Shown in pieces: positions 1 through 35,038 of a stretch of 64,000 nucleotides of DNA. The translations under genes were made by a program, and so were the position numbers. Source of the stretch: Lepidodermella squamata (lineage: Eukaryota; Gastrotricha); the NCBI GenBank assembly GCA_047495785.1, contig JBLDXI010000010.1:1240001-1304000 (forward strand). Direction: 5' to 3'. How positions within the stretch are numbered: the first letter of the stretch is position 1; each line of letters begins with the position of its first letter. A model generated the notes under the pieces. It ran no database searches and was not told the origin of the DNA. It saw nothing but the letters and a program-made list of their open reading frames with translations.

Positions 1-1559
1 GCGGCTTCAGCCTCAGACAACGCTATGCACATTTGCGATCCATTTAATCGCAACCCAGCAACTGGGAACTGGTTTCAAGTCAATGCAAACAAGCCGAAGT
101 GTCTATCAGCCGTTTGTCCAGATCCTCCCAGCTTGGCAGCGGCGACCTACATGAATTTTACGAACGATTACTATCGAATGGGAGATCGGGTAAAGTATGC
201 TTGTAATTCGGGGTTCAACATGACTGGCTCCATAAACGGCGAGGCTTATTGTAGCTTCAAGCCTCCAACTGGCTGGTCTTGGGTCGATGGAACCCCTCAG
301 TGTCAACGTAAGCTTTGAATTTTCCGATATATATATAATTTCAAACGAACAGTTTTTAGTGCCGCCATGTAAAGGGTTTGATAATGGAATTAACACTTAC
401 CACAACGTCTCGGGTAACTACACGGGCGGAATCGCTACATTTACTTGCGTGGAAGGCTATAAACCAAGTGTTGATATTAATTACTTTTCCAAAATATGCC
501 AAAAGAACGGAACTTGGACGCCTGTCGAGCAGCCGCAATGCACAGGTATTTGAAACACCAGCATCGATCGCCCATTACGTATTGTTTTGATAGTTGTTAC
601 TTGCGGTTACCCGGTCACTGAGGCCCACGCGTATCTTGAGGGCACAAAAACTGGAACTTATGTATATGGCGATCGAGTAACGATGAAATGTGTGAAAGGA
701 GCAAGCAGTCTGTACATCGAACACGGCACTGAGTCGACTCCACTGCCATTAGTAGTCAATACCTGCTTGGATTCCGGCGTTTGGTCCACAAATTCACTGG
801 CCTGTTTGCGTAAGAACAGTTCGCAAGTCCATATAGTGAAAAGTTTCATGCATTCGTTTAGTTGTGAGCTGTGACATTCCAGCTACTTTCGAGATTGCAA
901 ATTACCGGATAATAAATTCGTCTTCTGAAATTCAAACAATCGTGTACGACGATATTGTCTTATTCGAGTGCGATTGGAATCGAGGCTTTGAGCCCAGCAA
1001 AAACCAATCCAATTCAGTTGTTAAATGGCGCTGCAATGAGAATGCAACATGGGAGAAACAACCACTGTCTTGTTCCCAGAATGCCCTTTTATCTGCGCCG
1101 AAACCTTTAAAAGTCGTGGCTTACGAATCGGAGACTGCTGTTGCTACTGCGTCTATGGTCTTGTCGATTTGTGGCTTCTTTTTGGGAATAGTCGTGTGCT
1201 TGGACTATATGACATTGACTCGTGATTTGGCTCGTCTGCGACATAATTTTGGACACCTTCTGAAGCGAATTCGCGACGTTGGGCGGGTGAGGGAGCTGCA
1301 TCAATTGAGGGCGAAATTGCGGAACAGACGGGCGGCGGAGAATTGCCTGCAGCATATCGAGGATGTTAGAGAAGCGCAAAAATTGGCAACGGCGGGATTT
1401 CTCGTTAATCGCATAACCGAGGAGCAACTCATTGCAAACCCTTTGAATAAAGGGTTTTCAAGGCCGATGTCAAGTGATGTGTCACGAAGCCAAACAACGC
1501 ATACTGAAGGCGAGATGGACATACCAGAAGCAGAAATTATGCCAGCATATGCCCAATAG
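1..1559 (+). CDS. Receptor paralog A, 3' end only (CCP modules, TM, cytoplasmic tail)
   Basis: Partial last four exons of a giant cell-surface receptor cut by the window start. Exons: 1-307, 360-545, 594-809 and 862-1559, all joined in phase 1. They encode the end of a two-CCP exon, two single-CCP exons, and a terminal exon with a fifth CCP, a TM helix (about 1132-1212, motif [17 protein letters not shown]) and a basic, helical cytoplasmic tail. The tail contains RELHQLRAKLRN and the conserved ARPMSS-like stretch (here SRPMSSDV), and ends at TAG 1557-1559. Exon lengths 186, 216 and 698 equal those of paralog B, so this end looks intact. The LamG/EGF ectodomain lies upstream of the window. CCP modules usually bind proteins; the ligand is unknown. 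Confidence 0.85.
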
Positions 1560-1601
1560 GCGTCTGAATTTCAACGATTGTACATATTTCAAATTTCAAA
1601 T

Positions 1602-1607
1602 AATAAA
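1602..1607 (+). promoter_or_regulatory. Polyadenylation signal AATAAA of paralog A
   Basis: Canonical AATAAA 43 bp after the stop codon of paralog A, in an AT-rich 3' flank. Similar signals follow C (22724-22729), E (44312-44317) and F (59349-59354). Confidence 0.6.
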
Positions 1608-1827
1608 TTCCGTGTAAATGAATGCTTGGTCTATTACGCTCTATAAAATTACGTCGTCGCATCATTTCACTGTTTCCGTTTTATTTCTTTATTATTATTT
1701 GTTATTAGAGGGATATACTATTTTCAAAGACACATAGGTATAATTTATTAATTTCAGCCTTTATAGATCGTATTCTACGACAACTGGCATCAGCATCTCC
1801 GTGTTACACACCTCCGCAGACGTATAC

Positions 1828-2823
1828 GTTTGCCGAGCTCAATTCCGGGCCCCCCTTAGTTTCGTGCGGCCCCCAACATTAATTGCGCAACCAGAGGGTA
1901 AAAACGGACTTGTGCGCAAACGTTAAGTCGAAGTTTTTAAAAAGTACAGGGCCGCGCGCGCTAATGTCAAAAGGGTAGTTTTTCTAATGTAGGCGGTCTA
2001 TATACCAAAATAAAGGTCAGACGATTCTCTATCGAATAGATATAGTGTCCTCGCGTGAAAAATTGATAGGAAATGGTTTTGCGCTCGCATTCGATTTTGC
2101 GCGCAAGTTGAGAGCACGCGCACTTCGTCTCAGAAATTTGGTGTGCGCGTAAAACTTTTTTATTTTAAATAATTCGCGCGAGAACCCCATATTCAATCGA
2201 TCGAGAATTGTCTGAATTATTTTTTGGTATGAAAACCGACGCGTTATTTGAAAGTAAGCCTTTAACATCTTCGCGCGCGGTATTAAATATGTTAAAAATC
2301 ATGACTTGGCCAGCGCGCATTAGTCGCACTAAGTTAAATTATCAGAGTCATGACTTTTAACTAGTTGAGGACCGCGCGCGAAAATGTTAAAGGATTACTT
2401 TCAAATAACGCGTCGGTTTTCATACCAAAAAATAATTCAGACAATTCTCTATCGATTGAATATGGGGTTCTCGCGCGAATTATTTAAAATAAAAAAGTTT
2501 TACGCGCACCTTAGATTTTGCGCGCCGGGTGAGAGCGCGCGCACTCGCTACTCGAAAGTTAAGAGACACGTAAAACTTTTTCCCATTGATTTTTTCACGC
2601 GAGAATACCATATTCAATCGATAGAGAATCGTCTGATCTTTATTTTGATATAAAAACCGCTGGAAAAGAATAAACTTGCCTTTTGACATTAGCGCGCGCG
2701 GCCGTGAAATTTACGAAACCTTCGACTTGGCGTTCGCGCACAAGTCCACTTTTACCTTCTGATTGCGCAATCAATGTTGGGGGCCGCACGAAACTAAGGG
2801 GGCCCGGAATTGAGCGTTTGCCG
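1828..2823. mobile_element. Foldback DNA transposon-like element, ~980 bp, with 8-bp target duplication
   Basis: Element 1836-2815 flanked by the direct repeat GTTTGCCG (1828-1835 and 2816-2823). Its ends are inverted copies beginning GCTCAATTCCGGGCCC, and the inversion continues inward along nearly the whole element to a centre near 2300-2330 that contains ATCATGACT and AGTCATGA. Each arm also contains a pair of inverted ~60-bp units around ATCGATAGAGAAT-like cores (about 2004-2048, 2168-2240, 2409-2488, 2598-2655), so it is a palindrome of palindromes. Short open frames inside it are by-products of the repeat; no transposase is visible. An 8-bp target duplication fits a non-autonomous hAT-like or related DNA element, but family assignment is inferred. 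Confidence 0.8.
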
Positions 2824-4267
2824 ATGACTTCAACATCGGAGGTCCCGCGCTGGAAGATGGAAGATGTGAAAGGCGAAGAGCGAGCAACCAGATGGTCTAA
2901 GGCTCATAGAGTTTCTATGGACCCAAAGAAAAGAATTGATACGCGGTTCTCATATTCTCGATTTCGATGTGGCAGAAGAAAAGCTGGGCAACCAGAAGTG
3001 GAGGAAAAGGGATCGGAACAAGTCACGACTGGCCAGACGGCATTGCTAGGCCTGAAACTGGATTCGGCAATGTCGATGGAGGCATGCATTAACGACAAAG
3101 TGGCTAGAGCGACAATAGTGGTAACACTGCTCTTCGACTTCAGCCATATCTGTCCAAGCACCAACTGGGTGACATAAAACAATGACATAACCTTTTTTAA
3201 AACACAGATGAACTCTCTAGGCCATAATCTCTGATTTGAGCTGAAAATATTTGGTAAATAAAAAAAGCCCTGGATTCTATTATAGCTTCCAGCTTTATTT
3301 GTTGTAATCGTTGATTGTTGGAATAGTGGTAGCGATGTAATATTTAGGCCAGAAGTTGGTGAATGAAGGCCCACCGTTTGGAGTGATCGCGAGCTGCCCC
3401 TTCAATATCGTCACAACACTTTAACGTCCGAGCCTTATAGGACGTGCCTGTCCGAAAGTGAAGGGCCATTTCAGACGTGCTAGTCCCAAAATTCGACCTC
3501 CAAGTTGTTATATTTTCTGAAACAGGATCGAATTCTAAGATCAATAGTCGATGTCTCGGGTTTTCGGAAGCACCCATATAATATAATAACCAAAAAAACT
3601 TATGGGCAAAAAGCGGCTGTCATTCCAGTGATTCCTTGAGGAACCCCAGAAGTAACGGGGGATTATTCCGATGCGACAGAAACGATCGGAGAGAGAAGCT
3701 TTCATCCAGCGAAGAAGCGCGCCACAAACGTTAGCTTTGCTAACTGCCAACAACGATGTGATAGGAACGGTATCGAAACTTTAGATAGATCGAAGTAAAA
3801 ACCACAATATCGAGGAGTTGGTCTAGAGAACCAAGCCAGACGTTTGTGCAAGAGAGGAGCTGCGTCGACCAAAATACGTATGTATCATTTTTTAGTGATA
3901 GTTTAGTGATCGATCAATCCGAAACACTACGAATCGATATTTACCAGGACGAACTCAATTTTTAATTTCAGATCGCCAAAAACACCGCACTCGTTGATAA
4001 GAAAACATGCTGCGCACTGCCTAATTTCAGACAGCGAATATGACCGACTCGTTGTTATGGCATGCATAATTAAAGCGCCGTTTTTTGTCTGTTATAGCGA
4101 AATAAACTATTATGGTAACAACGTTATCGACTAGGCAACGTCGCCTTCTAGACTATCGCTTTGTTGACGATTGACCCTTGATCATTAATAAATTACATGC
4201 ATGGCTCATCGATAGAACTGCGAAATTTTATTTATACATCCAGAACCCTGTTGTTTTGTGGTTAAAC
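2824..4267. other. Intergenic DNA upstream of paralog B
   Basis: No gene recognised. Open frames of 70-160 codons exist on both strands (for example 2683-3177 +, overlapping the foldback element, and 2904-3374 -), but none shows a domain, splice context or repetition elsewhere. The promoter and 5' UTR of paralog B must lie here. A TTG-initiated extension of the B frame from 4178 exists but gives no signal peptide at its start. Confidence 0.5.
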
Positions 4268-11371
<7,104 letters not shown>

Positions 11372-11480
11372 ACATTTATTCGGATTATAAATTTGATGTG
11401 ATTGATCTGATGTGACAATGATTACGTGCCAGCTATTCCTTGAAACTTGAACCATTACATGATTACGATAGTTCTGATTC

Positions 11481-11819
11481 CATTGTGGAACCACTCAAAA
11501 GTCCAATTCCGATGCGCACGCTGATTGGTCAATTGATCGTTGCTATGACTCCCGGATGAAACATTATGGTCGTGCGATCCATAAGATTTTTTGCAACAAG
11601 TGTTTTTTGCCGCTGTAATTTTCCACGATTAATATGGAGTTTACGTTCGTGGTCAATGGAAACCGTGCAGAGGGTGTGGCAAGGTCATTTTTTACATAAA
11701 TATAAAATAATTTATTAGTGGATCGCACGGCAGAAATGTTTCATCCCGGGGTCATAGCAACGATCAATTGACCAATCAGCGTGCGCACCAAAGTTCAACT
11801 TACTAGTGGTTCCACAATG
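11481..11819. repeat. Inverted-repeat (MITE-like) element with ~105-bp arms
   Basis: Sequence 11481-~11585 reappears in reverse complement at ~11715-11819. The arms begin CATTGTGGAACCACT and share GTGCGCACGCTGATTGGTCA-like and ATCGTTGCTATGAC-like stretches. The ~130-bp middle is unique and has no coding capacity. No convincing target duplication is visible. A short non-autonomous DNA element is the simplest reading. Confidence 0.75.
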
Positions 11820-13059
11820 TCGCTTAATTAAGAGGCTTGTTACATGTAGCCGGATTTTATGTTTGTCCATGAAACCTGACAGAACTGTTTTTGAATATCG
11901 AATGAACGAGAAGAAACAATTTGTTTGTCCAAAGGTTAAAGAATCGTGGGTAATAGGTAAAAAATTGGCCACACCATGAACTCTCATGATTTTCCAAGAT
12001 CCATTAAGAAGTGATAGAATTTTCTTGCATGTTACTTTCCCAGTTACTCGGATTATTACTCAGGTCGAGTTATTTCTTCCGAATTCCGAATTCCAATAGA
12101 AAAACTATGAATCAACATGTCACTTTTAAGTGTACATTTATCGTTGTCATATTTATCGTATCTATTTATAATCTATGGCTATAACAGGAATAAATTTCTG
12201 CTTAGTTGCTGTACTTACTTTACTCTCCACTTATCAAATAGACGATGTGGCAAGTGCATTGAATATTTTGTATTAACGCCGTTAAAGTCGATACGACTTA
12301 CCGATGCTGACTATTTTGGTTTCTATCGTTGTTCCATCCTCAAGTGAAATAACTTCTGCTATTCAATGAACTATCACCATGTGCTCATTATTTTTAACAA
12401 CCAGAAAGAGTATTGACGACGGCATGACGGCATGAGGCTGGTTTGATCCCCTACATCTTTGCTGCCGTTTTGTACTTTCAACTCGGCGCAACTTCAGCGA
12501 ATTGTTGATAATCGATTACTCAAATGATCAAGCTATAATGCATTCATAATTAAACAAAAAATTCAACCTTGTTCTCAATCCACTGCCGGGCAGACATTCA
12601 GGATGATGAAAATTCTTGACGAAAGTGTAACGCTTTTCAGGAATTAAATGAAAAAAATAATTATTTGAAATCAATTTTTCAGCCGCGCATTTCAACACTA
12701 TCACAAATACGTGCAACTTGCAATCATGTGCATATCATGTGTCATGTGCATATTTTGTTACTCAGATAGCATAATTTATCTATAAGTCGGTAACTATTAT
12801 GATGGCCGCTAAATTTTTGAAGAAAAAGACGAAAAAGGCTATGATGTTAGCACTCCTTTTGGGGTGAGAGGCTACGTGAGGAATGTGTGAAGGAGGGTTC
12901 AAATCCCGCAGCCTGCTTAGATTTCTTTAATTTTTTCATGGATTTTAGTGGAAAACCTGTTTCTTTGAAAACAAATACTGACTATTAGTATCTTGTTTAC
13001 AAGATAAGCTCATTTGCACAATTAATGATACAGAAACAAGTACCATTTTGTTGCTACGG
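11820..13059. other. Intergenic DNA between B and C
   Basis: No gene recognised. Part of the stretch (about 12280-12700) resembles the upstream region of D (about 23330-23680) in the same order, with diverged shared blocks such as TATTAACGCCGTTAAA-like and CGGGCAGACATTCAGGATGAT-like sequences. The duplicated unit of the array therefore reaches well upstream of the coding region. A tRNA B-box-like GGTTCAAATCC occurs at 12896-12906 without a tRNA fold. Confidence 0.5.
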
Positions 13060-13142
13060 GTCGCGCACAAGTCCATTTTTACCCTCAGGTTGGGCAATTA
13101 ATGTTGGGGGCCGCACGAAACTAAGGGGGCCCGGAATTGAGC
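13060..13142. mobile_element. Solo end of the 1.8-2.8 kb foldback family
   Basis: About 83 bp closely match the right end of the foldback element (2735-2815), including ATGTTGGGGGCCGCACGAAA, CTAAGGGGGCCCGGAATTGA and the terminal GC. The other arm is missing nearby, so this is a truncated copy. It lies ~390 bp upstream of the start of paralog C. Confidence 0.75.
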
Positions 13143-13259
13143 GCTGTCAGCATTTCCTCCTTCGATTGATCGAAGTATTTTTCATTTAATACGGATATTT
13201 TTTAGCAAGCCACAGATGTTTCGAATACGTTTCGAGTTCGGGATTGCACACCTGATGTC

Positions 13260-13531
13260 TGGTACGAAGGAATATATCGATTACGCAAACAAGTCTCAAT
13301 AACAATAGATAGCTTTTTATTTGAGAATTTGCTCAATAATTAATGACCTACCGGTCAAGTCAAATTTGAGACCGTCTGAAAGAAAAGGGAAGGCAAATGT
13401 CTGAAATTATCGAGAAAGCCTTTCCGATAGTGACTCATCTCACCATTGTGCGAACTTTCTTTCCTGGTGTACTGTATCATAACAAGAAAAGCGAAAAAAA
13501 AATAATTTGACACTATTGTTGGCAGTTTAAC
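13260..13531 (+). promoter_or_regulatory. Conserved upstream region of paralog C
   Basis: Sequence directly before ATG 13532 aligns in short blocks with 24050-24268 upstream of D: CTCAATAATTAATGACCTAC-like, GTGCGAACTTTC-like, TACTGTATCATAACAAGAAAAGCG-like (shared core AAGAAAAGCG) and TTGACACTATTGTTGGC-like. In D the same blocks are separated from the ATG by a 1.05-kb insertion. The conservation may reflect promoter function or recent duplication only. Confidence 0.45.
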
Positions 13532-22721
<9,190 letters not shown>

Positions 22722-24268
22722 TCAATAAATTGAAGGCGTGTAATTGATCAACGTATTGAACTGCTGACGTATACTATTAGCAAACTTATTCTAGATTTTA
22801 ATTTCAATTCTTCAAGACGAATAAAAATACGGTGTGGTTGGAAAATGATTTTCTTGGCAAACAATTATTTTATTTGTCTTAACAAGTCTTAAGCATATCT
22901 GAAACTTCTCAAAATTGAAAAATATTTGTTTAAACAGTGGAGCAGTGGCTGGATTATTTATTTATTTATTTAAAAGCTATTACACCCAAGAGAGGGAAGC
23001 TTGACAAAGTGTAAGGAAAACAACATATAATTGCAGGACAGGATCACATTTAGGACAGGAAAAGTGTTGTAGAATCTCATTTGGGACAGGAAAAGTGTTG
23101 TAAATTAATGCTTCATCTACAAAGCGACGTTTTAGAGGTAAATCGAAAAATCCATTTACTCAAGATTCGCATTTTTGTACAACAGGTACAATTTAGGTTT
23201 TTTGGTTTTTCGAGTAAAAAATAAATGGAAGAAATCGATAGCATGCGGCAGAAGACATTGTACAAGAGTCTGGTTTTTTATGAAATATAAGTAACCTGTA
23301 CGCTGCAAAATAACAAAATTTGCGATTAATTATTCTGCGTTAACGCCATTATAATCGATGCTCAAAGCTGACGTTTATGGACGTTTCTTGACGGAATTCA
23401 TTCAACTCATTCAAGCAGGGAATATTATCAGGTGCTCATAAGTTTTGACAACCCTATAAATGTAATAGCGACTGCGTGGCGGTGTGAGGTTGCTATTGGC
23501 ATATGAGGCTATCCGGGCTGAAACATGCTGCCGCTTTGTATTTTTATCTTGACGTAACGCGCATTGTCGAAAATCGATTCGCCAAAAAATTAAGGCATTG
23601 CTGCATGCGTACTAAACAGATATTCCCGGACAGATGTTAAAGATAATAAAAAATCGTCATTAAAATGTGTAGCTTTGGACTTGGGGAGTCAGTTGGAATA
23701 TCTTTCGGAAACACCTGTTTAGCCGCATTCGTTCGCGTCAACTTTAATCTCGATCGTGGGGATATACGCCACCTGGATAACAGAAATTATTTTTAATTTA
23801 GTCGCCATCAGGTCAACTACGTAAGGGAAGAACGTAGAAAAAAGGAAATATTAGCAATCACTCTCTGGCTCTTAGTTCTTCACTAGATTCGAAAATTTGT
23901 GTTCAGAATAAGGCTGCGCATGATAGCGCGCAGTTGAATTGCAAATGTAGGTCCTAATGTCTGTGATTAAGAAATTCGCTATATATGTACGGATGATATC
24001 GACCATACATATCCTCTAGTATCGCCGTTATAGGTTGATGTTTAACAGTTGACTCAATAATTGATGATCTACAGTCAATTCTTATTTGAAAGCACATTTC
24101 AAGGCCAGCCCACGTTATGTCTGGGCGCGCAGCCCTATTGGCTGCTGTCCTATTGACACCATTTGGTGACTTACCTAGCCAAAGTGCGAATTTTCGTTTC
24201 TTAGCGTACTGTAACATTTCAAGAAAAGCGACATGATAAAAACATGTCCACTTGACACCATTGTTAGC
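22722..24268. other. Intergenic DNA between C and D
   Basis: No gene recognised. It includes an AT-rich stretch, a short imperfect direct repeat with ACAGGAAAAGTGTTGTA (about 23057-23104), and blocks shared with the region upstream of C: 23330-23680 matches 12280-12700, and 24050-24268 matches 13320-13525. The small minus-strand frame 23954-24217 shows no domain and overlaps these conserved upstream blocks. Confidence 0.5.
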
Positions 24269-25314
24269 TGCAGCGACATCATATTTTCATGGCCGACTCA
24301 GGACCTGCTACGGAGAAAAAAACTAGCCCCGCTACCCTCCTCTCTCCATTACGTCATAAGCGATGTGAACGGCGTCTTCCCTTAGGTAACTTCCCCAAGG
24401 CGTACTGATCTCGCATCGCCCTCATCCTCTAGCCTCTAGCGACAAGATGGACGCCGCGGCGAAAAAACTCCACCGTCCTCCCACCCGCTGGATGATGGTG
24501 GCGCACGTGTGCCGCACCATACCAAGGGTTTCGGCGCTACCCCCGAATATGCGTTTTGCTGTAACGGCCCAGACAAAGCTCCCCGAGACATATTACCTGG
24601 CGCGGCTGCCCGGCATTCAAAGCTGCAGTTTTCCTTCTATAATCCCCTCCCCTCTGCCTTCCATCGCTACGCCGTGTTTAGATGCGACAGGTATCAATCC
24701 TCCAACGATCTGTAATACCCTCTGCGTTTTTCCAGTCCGTGAACGTAAGCTGCTGCTGTTTTGCCAGAAGCGCAGTGGCTGCCTGTAGGTGTAATTCCCG
24801 AACCTTGTGCTGCTGTGGTTCGGTTGGTTACTGGTTTTTGACCGTCATCCTTTGACGTGGAGTTGCGGTTTCTTGGGGAAGTTCGAAGTTCACTGTCCCG
24901 CAAGCCCTGTTTCTTCGGTGGCGATCAGACCACCTGGCCTCCCCTGTATAATGACGCTGACCACTGGAATTTACCTGTAAGGTAGGGGTATTTTCAGCGA
25001 GTGGGTATTTTTAGCCCCGAATTTATCTGACTGAAGGATTCCCCCTTGGTTTCTCGGGTTTTCTTGCCGATCTCTCGAGGTTGGGGGTACGTTACCCCGC
25101 GTAGCCCCGGTACTGAGCTCACTGTCGTCGAGCCCTTCGTGACTTAGTCAACCCTTTAGTCAACTTTCTCTTCTCCACTTTCATTCTGTTACCTCTTCCT
25201 TCTACTTTCGTTTCTTTCCGCTTATCTCCTTCTGTTCCGCTGTGATTTAAGTTTTTTTTTCCTACCACAAGTTGCCTGTCAATAGGGAACAAAGCTTATT
25301 TTCTTCGTTTCTTC
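24269..25314. mobile_element. Unclassified ~1.05-kb insertion just upstream of paralog D
   Basis: The upstream region shared by C and D is interrupted in D between GTTAGC (24263-24268) and a second GTTAGC (25315-25320), a possible 6-bp target duplication. The insert is visibly richer in G+C than its surroundings and contains open frames of 113 codons (24447-24788) and 68 codons (24509-24715), neither recognised. It begins TGCAGC and ends CTTC, so it is not a clean solo LTR. It puts over 1 kb between the ancestral upstream region and the D start codon. Confidence 0.6.
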
Positions 25315-25328
25315 GTTAGCGGTTTAAT

Positions 25329-33764
<8,436 letters not shown>

Positions 33765-34542
33765 TAATCGGTGGTACTGATTATTCAAAACGTTTTAAGG
33801 CGAGCATATTGTCAAAGTATTGAACTACAGACATATTATGCTATTTAAATCCTATTTTTGCATTTAAATTTGAATTCCTCAAGACGAATGAAATGCAGTG
33901 TAACAACAAATTCATGACTTCATTGTCGTCTTAACAGTAATTCCCTTTGTCGTTGAACGCTTGACGAAAGTTGAGATCCGAAACCCTCCTGTTAGATTGG
34001 CTAATTTGATCAAAACGCCACCAGAATGAAACGTTGTTAAGCGGTATTAATTAAGGATTCATTCACTGCTTAAGTTAAAAATCGCGGGAGGCAGAGTGTT
34101 ACACGCTAAATTGAGGCTCGTTCCAGGCGTTCATCTTAATTAATTAGTTAATATATTATTGACAACAATTTCAACACCTGCCTCATTTTCGTCTTTATGT
34201 TCTCACAAAGCAAATTATAGTTTGAAAGCCGATAAACAGGATTCCGTTAATTCCGAATTACCTAACAGGGCTATCCTAAAACTGGTTTTATTGTTAGAGG
34301 ACTTCTTCTCATTAGTAAAAATAACTTAAAACATAAAATTGGATTGGAGAACATTCATCAATCTTGCCTAGACCTTACGCCCTACATTTCATCATCCCTT
34401 TCCAAACTTGGTAAGCCATTCAACTGAGGTCGCAAGTGTCTTTCGAAGATTACGGTATGATAAAGATTAGCTGCGTCTTGGTGGAAGACCGGACATATAT
34501 CCCAGCTGTGCCCTACTTCATCTTACTGACCCTTACCTTCTG
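33765..34542. other. Intergenic DNA between D and the minisatellite
   Basis: No gene seen. AT-rich spacer containing the 3' flank of D; no clean AATAAA is obvious, though AT-rich ACGAATGAAATG lies near 33886. Confidence 0.4.
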
Positions 34543-34767
34543 CCTAATAGTTTAGTGTAGCTTAATCATTTGGATCTTTGCCTAATAGTTTAGTGTAGCT
34601 TAATCATTTGGATCTTTGCCTAATAGTTTAGTGTAGCTTAATCATTTGGATCTTTGCCTAATAGTTTAGTGTAGCTTAATCATTTGGATCTTTGCCTAAT
34701 AGTTTAGTGTAGCTTAATCATTTGGATCTTGCCTAATAGTTTAGTGTAGCTTAATCATTTGGATCTT
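34543..34767. repeat. 38-bp minisatellite, six copies
   Basis: Near-identical head-to-tail copies starting CCTAATAGTTTAGTGTAGCT at 34543, 34581, 34619, 34657, 34695 and 34732. The fifth is one base shorter and the last is truncated to 36 bp. It lies ~270 bp upstream of the start of paralog E. Confidence 0.95.
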
Positions 34768-35038
34768 ATAGGATGTTCGTCTTTGAGCAGAGCCGTCTGG
34801 CGAGTGCGCTGTCGTGGTATTTTTAATAGGCTTGGCATCATTAATATTTGAAGTTGTATGAATGGTAAATTCACTTTTAGAGAACTCGCCCATAGCGCGC
34901 TAGCATGTCTCGCATGCTAAAAGCAGTTCTCACCTCCAGCTGCTAATCAATGTCTCCTGCGCGACCCAACTACTTCATCAAATAGTTAACCACTCACTTA
35001 TTTGAACGGTTTGAATTTGCAAGAAACAAGTGGTGGGA

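Noticed and set aside
2683-3177. Plus-strand frame of 164 codons
   Set aside because: Its first third lies inside the foldback element and translates repeat sequence; the rest has no recognisable feature.
2904-3374. Minus-strand frame of 156 codons in the A-B spacer
   Set aside because: No domain, no signal peptide, no splice or paralog support; part of a region with other chance frames on both strands.
12841-12912. Possible tRNA or tRNA-derived SINE (B-box-like GGTTCAAATCC at 12896-12906)
   Set aside because: No acceptor stem or anticodon arm could be folded and the A-box is poor.
24447-24788. 113-codon frame in the insertion upstream of D
   Set aside because: Overlapping frames of similar length, no recognisable protein family; treated as part of an unclassified insertion.
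34543-34767. CRISPR-like array of regular repeats
   Set aside because: Repeats are directly abutting with no unique spacers, in animal DNA; it is a minisatellite.
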